DNA of 64,000 bases from Pseudomonas graminis (GTDB lineage: Bacteria > Pseudomonadota > Gammaproteobacteria > Pseudomonadales > Pseudomonadaceae): NCBI RefSeq assembly GCF_900111735.1, contig NZ_FOHW01000017.1, forward strand, positions 1 through 64,000, given 5' to 3'. The notes beneath the pieces are model-generated. The model worked only from the letters and a program-made list of their open reading frames with translations. It did no database searches and was not told the DNA's origin. How positions within the stretch are numbered: position 1 is the first letter of the stretch; every line of letters starts with the position of its first letter. A program made the position numbers and the translations under genes. Positions 45,724 through 54,493 of this stretch are shown piece by piece.

Positions 45724-47178
45724 CTAGTGCCGCCAGAACGCCGGGATGCACAGCACCAGCACCGTGATGATTTCCAGTCGGCCGAGCAGCATGCCCAGTG
45801 ACAGAATCCACTTGGCGGCATCCGGCAGCGTCGAGAAGTTACCCGCCGGGCCAATGGTTTCACCCAGCCCCGGCCCCACGCCTGACACCGTGCTGGCGGC
45901 GCCCGTGAGCGCTGTCATCCAGTCCAGCCCCAGCAGCGACAGCATCAGCGCAATCAGGCAAATGGTGAAGGTGAAGAAAAACGAGAAGGTCAGAATCGAG
46001 CGCACGATTTCGTCGTCCAGCCGGTGCCCGTTGTACTTCTGCTTGATCACTGCGCGAGGGTGAATCAACTGGTGCAGGTTGGCGCGCAGCAGGATGTAGG
46101 CGACCTGAAAGCGGAAGATCTTCACGCCGCCAGCCGTTGACCCCGAACATCCGCCGATGAACCCCAGATAGAAGAACAGCATCAGCGCGAAGTTGCCCCA
46201 CAGGCTGTAATCCCCCAGCGCAAAGCCGGTGGTCGTCACCACCGAGGTCACGTTCAGCGCGACATGACGCAACGCGTCATACCACGGCAGATCGGTCGTC
46301 GCCCAATACCAGGCAGTCATCACCAGCCACATCACCAGCAGCAGGACGAGAAAACCCTGCACCTGCTGATCCCTGAGCAGCGCGCCGCGATTGCCCCGCA
46401 GCGTCGCGACATACAGGGTGAAAGGCAGGGCGCCGAGGATCATCACCACGATCGCCACCCAGTGCACGGCAGGTTGCGGCCATTTCGCCAGGGACTGATC
46501 CGAGGTGGAGAAACCGCCTGTCGAGATCGCCGACATCGCGTGGTTGATGGCGTCGAACAGGCTCATGCCGGCCCACCAGAACGCCAGCGTGCCCAGCACG
46601 GTGATGCCGAGGTAAACGAGCACAATGAACTTGGCGACCATGTGCGAACGCGGCATGACTTTTTCAGAGCGGTCCGACGACTCGGTCTGGAACAGGCGCA
46701 TGCCGCCGATGCGCAACAGCGGGAGAATCGCCACCGCCATGCCGATAAAACCGATGCCGCCAAGCCAGTGCAGCAACGAGCGCCAGATCAGGATGCCCGG
46801 GGACATGGTGTCCAGGCCGCTGAGAACGGTGGAGCCGGTGGCGGTGATGCCGGACATGCTTTCGAAGAAGGAGTCGGTGTAGCTGATGTGTTGCGTGAGC
46901 AGAAACGGCAGCGCCGCGAAGATGCAGACGATGACCCAACTGCTGACCGTCAGCAGGTACATGTCCCGCGGGCGCAGGTGCACGTGTTCAGGTCGGCCCT
47001 GGCCCACCAGCGCAAGCCCGAACACAAAGGTGATCAGGCTCGACCACAGAAACGACGGCATGTCGGCGGTGCGGTGGAAGATCATCAGGGTGATCATCGG
47101 CACGACCATGGCGATGGCCAGGGTAATCAGGAAGATGCCGATAATGAAACCGATGATGCGGAGGGTCGGCAACGCCAT
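45724..47178 (-). CDS. TrkH family potassium uptake protein
   Basis: 484 residues, about ten helices with four pore-loop repeats (ITATGSTVL, SAISTGGFSTSD, SVVTTTGFALGDY, STVSGVGPGLGET), which carry the filter glycines. TrkH/TrkI forms the K+ (or K+/H+) uptake channel gated by TrkA in the inner membrane. The start ATG 47178 (MALPTLRIIGFIIG) is chosen over a 12-residue longer frame. TrkA is not adjacent, as is usual. Confidence 0.93.
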   Translation of the reverse strand: MALPTLRIIGFIIGIFLITLAIAMVVPMITLMIFHRTADMPSFLWSSLITFVFGLALVGQGRPEHVHLRPRDMYLLTVSSWVIVCIFAALPFLLTQHISYTDSFFESMSGITATGSTVLSGLDTMSPGILIWRSLLHWLGGIGFIGMAVAILPLLRIGGMRLFQTESSDRSEKVMPRSHMVAKFIVLVYLGITVLGTLAFWWAGMSLFDAINHAMSAISTGGFSTSDQSLAKWPQPAVHWVAIVVMILGALPFTLYVATLRGNRGALLRDQQVQGFLVLLLVMWLVMTAWYWATTDLPWYDALRHVALNVTSVVTTTGFALGDYSLWGNFALMLFFYLGFIGGCSGSTAGGVKIFRFQVAYILLRANLHQLIHPRAVIKQKYNGHRLDDEIVRSILTFSFFFTFTICLIALMLSLLGLDWMTALTGAASTVSGVGPGLGETIGPAGNFSTLPDAAKWILSLGMLLGRLEIITVLVLCIPAFWRH

Positions 47179-47352
47179 GCAATCGCTCTGATCAGGAAGT
47201 GAGAGGGCCGCCATTCTACTCGCGAGCCCGTGTGTGTAAACCGAGGCATTTCCGAGAGTGTTGTAAGTAATTGCCCGGGTTAATCGTTATTGAAGTTCAA
47301 GACCGCACCGAGGGCACTACAATGGTCCGTCATTTTTCCTGGAGACGACTTA

Positions 47353-47913
47353 ATGGAAGCGCTCGACGTATTGCTTAATCGCGTGTCCGTCCCCCGCTTG
47401 ATCGAACCCGCGCCGGACGCCGAGCAACGCGAGATCCTCTTCGGTGCAGCCCTGCGCGCACCTGACCACGGCGTCTTGCGGCCTTATCGCTTTCTGACCG
47501 TCGAAGGCGATGCACGTAACCGCATGGGCGAACTGTTGGCCCAGGCATTGGTCGACCAAGGCGGCGATGTTGAGGCCAAGGCGCTGGACAAGGCCCGTAA
47601 CGGACCCCTTCGCGCGCCGTTGGTGGTCGTGGTGATAGCCAAGTTGACTGACCACTACAAAGTGCCGAAAAAGGAACAAGTGATCACCGCAGGATGCGCT
47701 GCCCACGGCATCCTGCTGGCCGCCTACGCAATGGGCATCGGCGCGGTCTGGCGCTCGGGAGACTTGTCCTACTCCCGACACGTCGCCGAAGGGCTGGGTC
47801 TGACAGCCGAAGAAGAAGTTGTCGGCTTCCTCTACCTCGGCACCCCGCTGAACCCGCCACGGGAAGCCGCGAAGCCGGATGTTGCCGGGTTCGTCAGTGC
47901 GTGGGAGGGTTAG
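47353..47913 (+). CDS. Nitroreductase family protein (YdjA type)
   Basis: 186 residues, FMN-dependent, similar to the minimal nitroreductase YdjA: RRxS-equivalent at the start is replaced by LLNRVSVPRLIEP, then RAPDHGVLRPYRF, ITAGCAAHGILLAAYAMGIGAVWRSG and VVGFLYLGTP. It starts at ATG 47353 with GGAGA eight bases upstream. Physiological substrate unknown. Divergent from trkH. Confidence 0.92.
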   Translation: MEALDVLLNRVSVPRLIEPAPDAEQREILFGAALRAPDHGVLRPYRFLTVEGDARNRMGELLAQALVDQGGDVEAKALDKARNGPLRAPLVVVVIAKLTDHYKVPKKEQVITAGCAAHGILLAAYAMGIGAVWRSGDLSYSRHVAEGLGLTAEEEVVGFLYLGTPLNPPREAAKPDVAGFVSAWEG

Positions 47914-47915
47914 TT

Positions 47916-48010
47916 AGTGGGACCGGCTTTAGCCGGGAAGGCGTACTGCGTCACACTGCAAAATGGAGGGCGATTACACCGGCCTCTTCCCGGCTGAAGC
48001 CAGTCCCACT
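47916..48010. repeat. REP pair between convergent genes
   Basis: AGTGGGACCGGCTTTAGCC and the facing arm GGCTGAAGCCAGTCCCACT enclose a short spacer. It lies between the nitroreductase and sensor kinase stop codons. Confidence 0.85.
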
Positions 48011-48038
48011 GAGAATCGCTTAAGCCGGTAGCATTGAA

Positions 48039-49376
48039 TCAGCCGTGCAAAGCTGTCAGCTCGCGGGGCACCACGATGCTGGCTACGAATCCACCCTCGG
48101 GGTGATTGCCCAGCACCAGCGTTCCGCCGTGCTTTTCGGCGGCGCGTTTGGCGATCGCCAGCCCTAACCCATAACCGGGCGCGGTCTGGTTGGGCGCGCG
48201 ATAGAACGGCTCGCCCAGCTGCGCCAGATGCTCCGGGTTGGCGCCGGGGCCGTGGTCCCGCACGCTGAGCCGCAATTCACCGCCATCGACGCTTGCGCTC
48301 AACTCGATCGGCTGACCCGCCGGATTGAAACGCAGCGCGTTGCGCAGCAGATTATCCAGCGCCCGTTCCAGCACGTTCGGCCAGCCCTGCAACTGCACGC
48401 CTGGCTGCACCGACACCGAAACCGTCTGCTCGCCGCTGCCCATCTCGGTTTCGGCCTGCAAATGGTGCAACAGCCCTGGCAAATCCACCGCCGAGGCGCT
48501 GCCCATGTCGGCGTCCAGTCGTGCCAGCGCCAGAATCTCACTGATCAACTCTTCCAGCCGGTCGCACTCACGGGTCAGGCGCGGCCACAGCTTGTCGCGC
48601 TCCACCGGCTCGGCGCGTTCGGCCAGGGCCAGGGCAATCCGCAGTCGGGCCAGGGGTGAGCGCAGTTCATGGGAAACGTCGCGAAGCAGCTGGCGCTGGC
48701 TGCTGATCTGGCTTTGCAGGCGGGCACCCATGCGGTTGAAGTCGTTCGCCAGCACGCCGAATTCATCGCGGCGGTTGGCCAGCTGCGCCAGGCTGTTCTG
48801 CTGGTAAGTGGTCTGGCCGAGGTCATGCACCGCACCCCGCAAACGGCTCAACGGGCGGGTGATCGACAGCGTCACCATCAGGCTGAACAACGTCAGGACC
48901 ACCAGCGCGATACCCAGCGCACTCAGCGGCCAGACCAGACTGTCCCGGTGCCAGGCGTCCAGCTCCGGATGGGGAATCCGGTAAATCAGCAGGTAGGTTT
49001 CCCCGGTTTTATCACTGGTGTATTCGGTGGTCAGGCGCCGCCAGGGCAGTGGGCGCGTGTCGTCATTCTGCCGCTCTTCAAAGGCCGCCGCGCGGGGCGG
49101 GAAGGTGCCGGGAATCACTGCTTCGCCGCTGTCGTTCAGCACCTGAACGTCAATGTGGTATTTGCGCTTGAGGTCTTGCAGATAGTCCTGGGCAGATTTC
49201 TCGCCTTTGCCTTCGTACAGCTCCACCCACTTCTGCGGCAAATTGTGCAGGCCGGGATGACGGCTGAGAATCCAGGCGTCCTGATTGAGCACATGCCCCA
49301 TCAGAATCGACAGACCCGCCACTAACGCGATCGCCAGCCAGAAGCTGGCCAGGATTCTCCAGAACAATGAACGCAC
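48039..49376 (-). CDS. CpxA-like sensor histidine kinase
   Basis: 445 residues. TM1 (about 8-27), a periplasmic sensor (28-148), TM2 (149-171), HAMP, then HisKA with RDVSHELRSPLARLR (phosphorylated His236), N box DNLLRNALRF, G1 DHGPGANPEHL and G2 GYGLGLAIAKRAAEKHGG. It should phosphorylate the response regulator encoded at 50206-50883. GTG 49376 (VRSLFWRILASFW) is the likely start, with GAGG upstream; an in-frame GTG at 49418 lies inside a terminator hairpin. Together with a Spy/CpxP gene this is a CpxA-type envelope-stress sensor. Confidence 0.88.
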   Translation of the reverse strand: MRSLFWRILASFWLAIALVAGLSILMGHVLNQDAWILSRHPGLHNLPQKWVELYEGKGEKSAQDYLQDLKRKYHIDVQVLNDSGEAVIPGTFPPRAAAFEERQNDDTRPLPWRRLTTEYTSDKTGETYLLIYRIPHPELDAWHRDSLVWPLSALGIALVVLTLFSLMVTLSITRPLSRLRGAVHDLGQTTYQQNSLAQLANRRDEFGVLANDFNRMGARLQSQISSQRQLLRDVSHELRSPLARLRIALALAERAEPVERDKLWPRLTRECDRLEELISEILALARLDADMGSASAVDLPGLLHHLQAETEMGSGEQTVSVSVQPGVQLQGWPNVLERALDNLLRNALRFNPAGQPIELSASVDGGELRLSVRDHGPGANPEHLAQLGEPFYRAPNQTAPGYGLGLAIAKRAAEKHGGTLVLGNHPEGGFVASIVVPRELTALHG

Positions 49377-49408
49377 GTGCTGCCCTCGACCCGGTTCGTC
49401 AAATAGAA

Positions 49409-49438
49409 AACCCGACACGCCGGGGAGCGTGTCGGGTT
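49409..49438 (-). terminator. Terminator after the Spy/CpxP-like gene
   Basis: On the minus strand CCCGACACGC and GCGTGTCGGG form a ten-base stem followed by TTTTCTATTT. It separates the Spy-like gene from the kinase, so readthrough or a separate promoter must serve the kinase. Confidence 0.88.
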
Positions 49439-49469
49439 GGGGGAAGTGTAATGCCGCGCCAGCAGCCGG

Positions 49470-49922
49470 TTACTGGGTTTTTTGCGCTTTCTGCGCTTTC
49501 CAGGCTTCGAACTCGGCGCGATCCGCACGACGCTGGGCTTCATCCTTCTGGATCTGGTCGAACGTCTTCTGTTGCTCAGGCGTCAGCAGGGCGCGGATGC
49601 CGGACTGGGTTTTGGCCCGGGCAGCTTCCTGTTCATCCATCATCGCCTTCTGATCGGCGGGCGACAGCTTGGCCAGGTACTTGTGGGTGATCTCGGAGCG
49701 GCCGCGCCACTGTTCGCCCATCATCTGGTCAACTTGCAGACGCTGTTCCGGGGTCAGGTTGAGTCTCTCCATCGGGCCGTGGCGATGATGCATGCCCGGG
49801 CCATCGACGCCTGGGCCGCCTGGGCCGCCAGGGCCACCCATCGGGCCGCCTTCTGGAGGCATGGCCATTGCAACGGTAGGCAGGGCTGCGGCGAACATCA
49901 AAGCCATCAAAGTCTTGCGCAT
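49470..49922 (-). CDS. Spy/CpxP family periplasmic protein (LTxxQ motif)
   Basis: 150 residues with a signal peptide (ends VAMA), a Gly/Pro-rich segment (GGPGGPGGPG), an HHRHG cluster and two LTPEQ motifs (LNLTPEQRLQ, ALLTPEQQKTF). Spy/CpxP proteins are ATP-independent chaperones; CpxP also dampens CpxA. It is encoded between the CpxR-like regulator and CpxA-like kinase and has a GTAAA-N6-GTAAA element upstream. The Gly-rich/His insertion is unusual and could bind metal. Confidence 0.88.
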   Translation of the reverse strand: MRKTLMALMFAAALPTVAMAMPPEGGPMGGPGGPGGPGVDGPGMHHRHGPMERLNLTPEQRLQVDQMMGEQWRGRSEITHKYLAKLSPADQKAMMDEQEAARAKTQSGIRALLTPEQQKTFDQIQKDEAQRRADRAEFEAWKAQKAQKTQ

Positions 49923-50005
49923 GGTGAATCTCCTTGTCTCGATTTCGGCTCTGTGCCGGTTGAGGCCAGTTTAGGGAGATCAAGGTCAAGCGAGGTCAGG
50001 GGTCG

Positions 50006-50021
50006 GTAAAGCTTGGGTAAA
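50006..50021. promoter_or_regulatory. CpxR-type box upstream of the Spy/CpxP-like gene
   Basis: Direct repeat GTAAA-N6-GTAAA (50006-50010 and 50017-50021), a form of the CpxR recognition element GTAAA-N4-8-GTAAA. It lies 84 bases upstream of the Spy-like start codon and on the opposite strand to the gene; CpxR boxes work in either orientation. Confidence 0.6.
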
Positions 50022-50059
50022 GGGGGCGCGCTGGCGTGTTGACGTAGTGTGCCTGCTAC

Positions 50060-50200
50060 CGAGTGCGCGCCCAGCTGTAAGCGGCAAGCCACAAGCTTCA
50101 AGCCAAAAGCAGTCCGGCGTCGCTGCCGATGCTGTTGCTTGTGCTGTCGCTGTTGCTTGCAGCTTGCAGCTTGCAGCTTGAAACTTGCCGCTCCCAACTC
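50060..50200. repeat. Short-motif inverted repeat (AGCTTGC type)
   Basis: Left arm AAGCGGCAAGCCACAAGC and right arm with AGCTTGCAGCTTGCAGC and AAACTTGCCGCT face each other across about 60 bases. The seven-base unit AGCTTGC is iterated three times on the right. It belongs to a common class of repeats in pseudomonad intergenic regions and separates the regulator from the Spy-like gene. Confidence 0.7.
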
Positions 50201-50205
50201 CGTCG

Positions 50206-50883
50206 TCAGAGGCTGTAATAATACCCACGGCTGCGCAGGGCAACGATGCGCGGGCGGCCGTCGGCGTGGGGGCCGATCTTTTTGCGCAGGTTGCTGACGT
50301 GCATATCAAGGCTTCGGTCGTACAGGGTCAGCTTGCGGCCAAGGGCCAGTTGCGCCAGCTCCTGCTTCTCCAGCGGTTCGCCGGGCTGGCCGAGCAAGGC
50401 TTCAAGCAGGCGCGCTTCGGAAACGGTCAGGGTGAATTCCTGCTCGTCAATCGTGACCACACCCCGTGCGGGACTGAAGCACAGGTCGCCCAGCTCGATC
50501 TGCGACGACACCGCCGTCGGATGGCTGCGCCGCAGCACCGCACGCAGACGCGCTGTCAGTTCACGGGGATCGCATGGCTTGGCCAGGTAATCGTCAGCGC
50601 CCAGCTCCAGACCCAGGATACGGTCCAGCGGTTCGCCACGAGCGGACAGCATCAGCACGGGAAGGTCGGGGTGATCGGTGCGCAATTGTTTGAGCAGTTC
50701 CAGACCGCTGCCGTCGGGCAGCATCACGTCCAGCACCACCGCAGCGGGTGCGGATTCGGCGAGCGCCTTGCGCGCACTCTGGCCATCGTGGCAGGCGCGC
50801 ACGGCAAACCCTTCCTGACTCAACCAACTGCTCAGGAGCTCACACAGCTCCTGGTCATCATCAATAAGTAACAGCTCGCTCAT
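50206..50883 (-). CDS. CpxR-like response regulator (OmpR/PhoB family)
   Basis: 225 residues. Receiver domain with acidic pocket DDD (8-10), phospho-acceptor Asp52 (VVLDVMLPDG), Ser80 in place of Thr and Lys102 (YLAKPCDP). C-terminal winged helix with SLDMHVSNLRKKIG and RGYYYSL. Its partner is the kinase at 48039-49376. The arrangement regulator, Spy/CpxP, kinase is compatible with CpxRA, but pseudomonad CpxR orthology was judged only by context. Confidence 0.9.
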   Translation of the reverse strand: MSELLLIDDDQELCELLSSWLSQEGFAVRACHDGQSARKALAESAPAAVVLDVMLPDGSGLELLKQLRTDHPDLPVLMLSARGEPLDRILGLELGADDYLAKPCDPRELTARLRAVLRRSHPTAVSSQIELGDLCFSPARGVVTIDEQEFTLTVSEARLLEALLGQPGEPLEKQELAQLALGRKLTLYDRSLDMHVSNLRKKIGPHADGRPRIVALRSRGYYYSL

Positions 50884-51117
50884 GACTCACTCAATTTAGC
50901 CATTGCCGACGACGTCTACGCCAGCCGCTGGCAAAGATACCGCACTGGAGGGCCACCCTTGCTGAGCGCCCCCTGCGACAAACCATTGTTGTTCGATCAC
51001 ACCCGCAAAGGCATGACCGCCCGTGCCTCTTTGAGCCGCAGTCAAAGCCTTTGGTTCTAGCAACTTATCGGCAGGGCAGTGCGAAGGGTGAGCTTTGGAA
51101 AGCGGGTTGAAGGCGGT

Positions 51118-51139
51118 CCGGCTCGGTGTACGGAGCCGG
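51118..51139 (-). terminator. Hairpin after yciI
   Basis: CCGGCTC and GAGCCGG arms around a short loop, 17 bases past the YciI stop codon. No U-tract is visible, so termination is uncertain. The remaining 50884-51117 contains nothing I can identify. Confidence 0.35.
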
Positions 51140-51155
51140 GCGCTCGACTGATGTA

Positions 51156-51455
51156 TCAGGGCAGGACTTGTTTGAACGGTTTGACGACCACGTCAGCGTA
51201 GACGCCCGCTGCCACATAGGGATCCGCCTCAGCCCAGGCTTGGGCGTCCTTGATTGACTCGAATTCGGCGACGATCAGGCTGCCGGTAAACCCTGCGGCG
51301 CCCGGGTCGATGCTGTCTACCGCAGGCATCGGGCCGGCGAGGACGATGCGGCCTTCGGCTTTCATTGCGTTCAGGCGCTCAAGGTGCGCAGGGCGCGCGG
51401 CCAAGCGTTTTTCCAGCGAGTTGGCGACGTCGGTTGCCACGATTGCATAGAGCAT
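51156..51455 (-). CDS. YciI family protein
   Basis: 99 residues of the YciI/ferredoxin-like alpha/beta family ([43 protein letters not shown]). A His-Asp pair (H23 and D79 in DPY) is thought to act in an unidentified reaction. The start ATG 51455 is one base from the yciB stop, so the two are co-translated. Confidence 0.92.
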   Translation of the reverse strand: MLYAIVATDVANSLEKRLAARPAHLERLNAMKAEGRIVLAGPMPAVDSIDPGAAGFTGSLIVAEFESIKDAQAWAEADPYVAAGVYADVVVKPFKQVLP

Positions 51456-51456
51456 G

Positions 51457-52065
51457 TCAGTCCTCTCTTTTTTTGTTTGAAGGCTGGGTAGACGGGTCGA
51501 CATCATGGATGTGGCGAGCCAGGAAGATGCCCTGGCCGACCAGGAACAGCAGGGTCATGCCCAGGCTGCCGAACACTTTGAAGTCGACCCAGAATTCTTG
51601 ATAGGTAAACGCCACATAGAGATTGGCTGCGCCGCAGAACAGGAAGAACACGATCCAGGCAATGTTCAGCTTGGTCCAGACCGCCTGCGGCAGGGTCAGC
51701 GCGTGACCCATGATGCGTTGAATCAACAGACGGTCGCCGATGAAGTGACTGCCGGCGAAGATCAGCGCGAAGACCCAGTTCACGACCGGAGCTTTCCACT
51801 TCAGGAAGGTTTCGCTGTGGAACGCCAGGGTCAGGCTACCGAAGACCAGACAGGCAATCAGCGTCAGCCACTGACTTTTTTCCAGTTTGCCCTGACGGAC
51901 ATAAAGGACGCCGTAAACCACGAGGGAACTGGCGATCAGCATCGCGGTGGCGCTGTAAATCCCGCCTACCATGAAGCTGTGGCCAAGGACATCGACGGCT
52001 TGCGGGCTGATTTTGTAAACGATGAAGAACAGGATGAGCGGGATGAAGTCGATGAATTGTTTCAC
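51457..52065 (-). CDS. yciB: Septation protein A (YciB/IspZ)
   Basis: 202 residues with five to six membrane helices; matches the YciB/IspA-septation family ([43 protein letters not shown]). It interacts with divisome and elongasome proteins and influences envelope synthesis. GTG 52065 is the start, as in many homologues. It is divergent from the RNase AM gene with 65 bases between. Confidence 0.92.
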   Translation of the reverse strand: MKQFIDFIPLILFFIVYKISPQAVDVLGHSFMVGGIYSATAMLIASSLVVYGVLYVRQGKLEKSQWLTLIACLVFGSLTLAFHSETFLKWKAPVVNWVFALIFAGSHFIGDRLLIQRIMGHALTLPQAVWTKLNIAWIVFFLFCGAANLYVAFTYQEFWVDFKVFGSLGMTLLFLVGQGIFLARHIHDVDPSTQPSNKKRED

Positions 52066-52130
52066 AGTAAGAGCCAGAAGCTGGATGTGACGGCATAATA
52101 ACAAACATCAATGACTGCGAAAGCGCCCCT

Positions 52131-52991
52131 ATGAACGTCGATCTGCACTGCCACAGCACCGCTTCCGATGGCGCCCTTGCGCCCGCGGTACTTGTCGCAC
52201 GTGCCCACGAGCACGGCGTGAAAGTCCTCGCGCTGACCGATCACGACACCCTCGAAGGCCTCGCCGAGGCCCGTGCTGCGGCGGTTGCGCTGGGTATGCA
52301 GCTGATTGATGGCATCGAATTGTCCTGCACCTGGGGCGGTGCCACCATCCATGTGCTGGGCTATGGGTTCGATGTGGACGCCCCGCAATTGCGTGAGGCG
52401 ATCGAGCAATTGCACACCGGCCGCTGGTTGCGGGCCGAAGAAATAAGCCGCAAGTTGGCGATGAAAGGTATGCCCGGTGCGCTCGAAGGTGCGCGTGCGG
52501 TGCAGCAGGCACTGGGCGACAGCGGAAATGCGCCGGCCCGACCGCACTTTGCCGACTTTCTGGTCAACCAGGGTTTCGTCAAGGACCGCGCCGAGGCGTT
52601 CCGCAAATGGCTCGGCGCTGGCAAGCTGGGCGACGTCAAGCAACACTGGCCGACCCTTGAACAAACGGTGGCGACCCTGCGCGCCGCCGGGGCGTGGGTC
52701 AGCCTCGCGCACCCGTCGCATTACGATTTCACCCGCAGCAAGCGTCGCAAGCTGGTCGCCGACTTCATCCAGGCCGGCGGTCATGCAATAGAAGTGGTCA
52801 ACGGCCTGCAGCCTGCCGATCAAGTCGGCAGTCTGGCGATTCTGGCCCGTGAGTTCGGTCTGCTGGTCAGTGCCGGCAGTGATTTTCATGCCCCAGGCGC
52901 ATGGTCTGAAATCGGCGTTTATCGCCCATTGCCCGAAGACCTGCCGCCCCTTTGGTGTCGGTTCAAACATGACCAGCCTACTGCCGTCTGA
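52131..52991 (+). CDS. PHP-domain 5'-3' exoribonuclease / nucleoside bisphosphate phosphatase (RNase AM, YciV)
   Basis: 286 residues with the PHP motifs VDLHCHSTASDG, LTDHDT, GIELSC, LAHPSHYD and GSDFHAPG, which bind three metals. E. coli RNase AM (YciV) matures 5' ends of rRNA and dephosphorylates 3',5'-bisphosphates. The gene order (yciB/yciI divergent, then YciV, YciO, scpA, scpB, rluB) is strongly conserved in gammaproteobacteria. Confidence 0.92.
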   Translation: MNVDLHCHSTASDGALAPAVLVARAHEHGVKVLALTDHDTLEGLAEARAAAVALGMQLIDGIELSCTWGGATIHVLGYGFDVDAPQLREAIEQLHTGRWLRAEEISRKLAMKGMPGALEGARAVQQALGDSGNAPARPHFADFLVNQGFVKDRAEAFRKWLGAGKLGDVKQHWPTLEQTVATLRAAGAWVSLAHPSHYDFTRSKRRKLVADFIQAGGHAIEVVNGLQPADQVGSLAILAREFGLLVSAGSDFHAPGAWSEIGVYRPLPEDLPPLWCRFKHDQPTAV

Positions 52992-53004
52992 ACAGGAAAT
53001 TACC

Positions 53005-53637
53005 GTGAGTCAATTTTTCCAGGTCCACCCGGAAAACCCGCAAGCGCGCCTGATCAAGCAGGCCGTGGAAATCATCCGGGCGGGCGGTCTGGTGGTTTAT
53101 CCCACCGATTCGTCCTACGCATTGGGTTGCCAGATGGGCGACAAGACGGCCGTCGAGCGCATCCGTCGCCTGCGTCAACTCGACGACAAGCACAACTTCA
53201 CGCTCATGTGCAGCGACCTGTCCCAGCTGGGGTTGTTCGCCAAGGTCGACACGGCGGCGTTTCGCGTGCTCAAGGCCCACACGCCGGGGCCGTACACCTT
53301 CATCCTCGGCGCCACCCGTGACGTGCCGCGTCTTGTCCTGCACCCCAAGCGGCGCACCATCGGTTTGCGCGTGCCGGGTCATCCCATTGCGCAGGCGCTT
53401 TTGCAGGAACTGGGCGAGCCGCTGATGAGCGTCAGCCTGATCATGCCGGGCGAGACCATTCCGATGAGTGATCCCTACGAAATGCGCGGGATCCTTGAGC
53501 ATCAGGTGGACCTGATCATCGACGCAGGCGAGGGCGGCATTTCGGCCTCGACCGTTGTCAACCTGACCGATGGCGAGCCCCAGGTGGTGCGTGTGGGTTG
53601 CGGCGATCCGACGCCGTTCGGGGTCGAAGTCGAGTGA
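53005..53637 (+). CDS. yciO: L-threonylcarbamoyladenylate synthase-type protein YciO
   Basis: 210 residues of the Sua5/YciO/YrdC family. KQAVEIIRAGGLVVYPTDSSYALGC and the SxR-type motif HNFTLMCSDLSQL are the substrate-binding elements. TsaC paralogue; YciO has weak or uncertain t6A activity. The GTG at 53005 is chosen because AGGAAA lies upstream. It overlaps scpA by four bases (GTGA). Confidence 0.9.
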   Translation: MSQFFQVHPENPQARLIKQAVEIIRAGGLVVYPTDSSYALGCQMGDKTAVERIRRLRQLDDKHNFTLMCSDLSQLGLFAKVDTAAFRVLKAHTPGPYTFILGATRDVPRLVLHPKRRTIGLRVPGHPIAQALLQELGEPLMSVSLIMPGETIPMSDPYEMRGILEHQVDLIIDAGEGGISASTVVNLTDGEPQVVRVGCGDPTPFGVEVE

Positions 53638-54476
53638 CCGAGGCGCAAACCCTGGAGGCTCAGACCGACGCTCATATCGACCCGCAGGCCAACGCCCAGC
53701 AAGAGCTGCCGTTTGCCATGGTCTACGGTCAGGCCGTCACGCAGATGCCGGTCGACCTGTACATCCCGCCGGATGCGCTGGAAGTGTTCCTCGAAGCCTT
53801 CGAAGGCCCGCTGGACCTGCTGCTTTACCTGATTCGCAAACAGAACATCAACATCCTCGACATCCCCGTGGCGGAAATCACCCGCCAGTACATGGGCTAT
53901 GTCGAGCTGATGAAAACCGTGCGCCTGGAGCTCGCCGCCGAGTATCTGGTGATGGCGGCCATGCTCGCCGAGATCAAATCGCGCATGCTGCTGCCCCGCT
54001 CGGAAATGGCCGAGGAAGAAGAGGGTGATCCCCGCGCCGAACTGATCCGTCGCTTGCAGCAGTACGAGCGGTTCAAGGCGGCGGCCGAAAACATCGATCA
54101 ACTGTCTCGTGTGGGCCGTGATGTCGTCGTTCCAAGGCTTGAGGCGCCCGAAGCCCGGGTGCGCAAGTTGTTGCCGGACGTCGCCCTCGAAGAGCTGCTC
54201 ATGTCGATGGCGGATGTGCTGCGCCGTGGCGACATGTTTGAAAGCCATCAGGTCAGCCGCGAAGCGCTGTCCACCCGCGAGCGCATGAGTGATGTGCTGG
54301 AGCGCTTGAAAGGCGCTGGTTTCGTGCCTTTCGCCGAGCTGTTCACGGCAGAAGAGGGAAGGCTGGGCGTGGTGGTGACGTTCATGGCCGTGCTGGAACT
54401 GGTCAAGGAGCAACTGGTGGAGCTCGTGCAAAACGAAGCCTTCGCCGTTATTCATGTGCGGGCGCGAGCCGAATAA
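53634..54476 (+). CDS. scpA: Segregation and condensation protein A
   Basis: 280 residues; kleisin subunit of the SMC-ScpAB complex. After a ~45-residue N-terminal extension the family signature follows: FEGPLDLLLYLIRKQNINILDIPVAEITRQY, AAMLAEIKSRMLLP, then a C-terminal winged helix (FAELFTAEEGRLGVVVTFMAVLELVK). GTG 53634 overlaps the yciO stop. It operates with ScpB immediately downstream. In Pseudomonas SMC-ScpAB and MukBEF-like MksB can coexist. Confidence 0.93.
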   Translation: MTEAQTLEAQTDAHIDPQANAQQELPFAMVYGQAVTQMPVDLYIPPDALEVFLEAFEGPLDLLLYLIRKQNINILDIPVAEITRQYMGYVELMKTVRLELAAEYLVMAAMLAEIKSRMLLPRSEMAEEEEGDPRAELIRRLQQYERFKAAAENIDQLSRVGRDVVVPRLEAPEARVRKLLPDVALEELLMSMADVLRRGDMFESHQVSREALSTRERMSDVLERLKGAGFVPFAELFTAEEGRLGVVVTFMAVLELVKEQLVELVQNEAFAVIHVRARAE

Positions 54477-54493
54477 AGAGCAAGAACTGATCA

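Noticed and set aside
50060..50200. Small RNA in the iterated AGCTTGC region
   Set aside because: No promoter or terminator could be placed; the sequence behaves like a common intergenic repeat.
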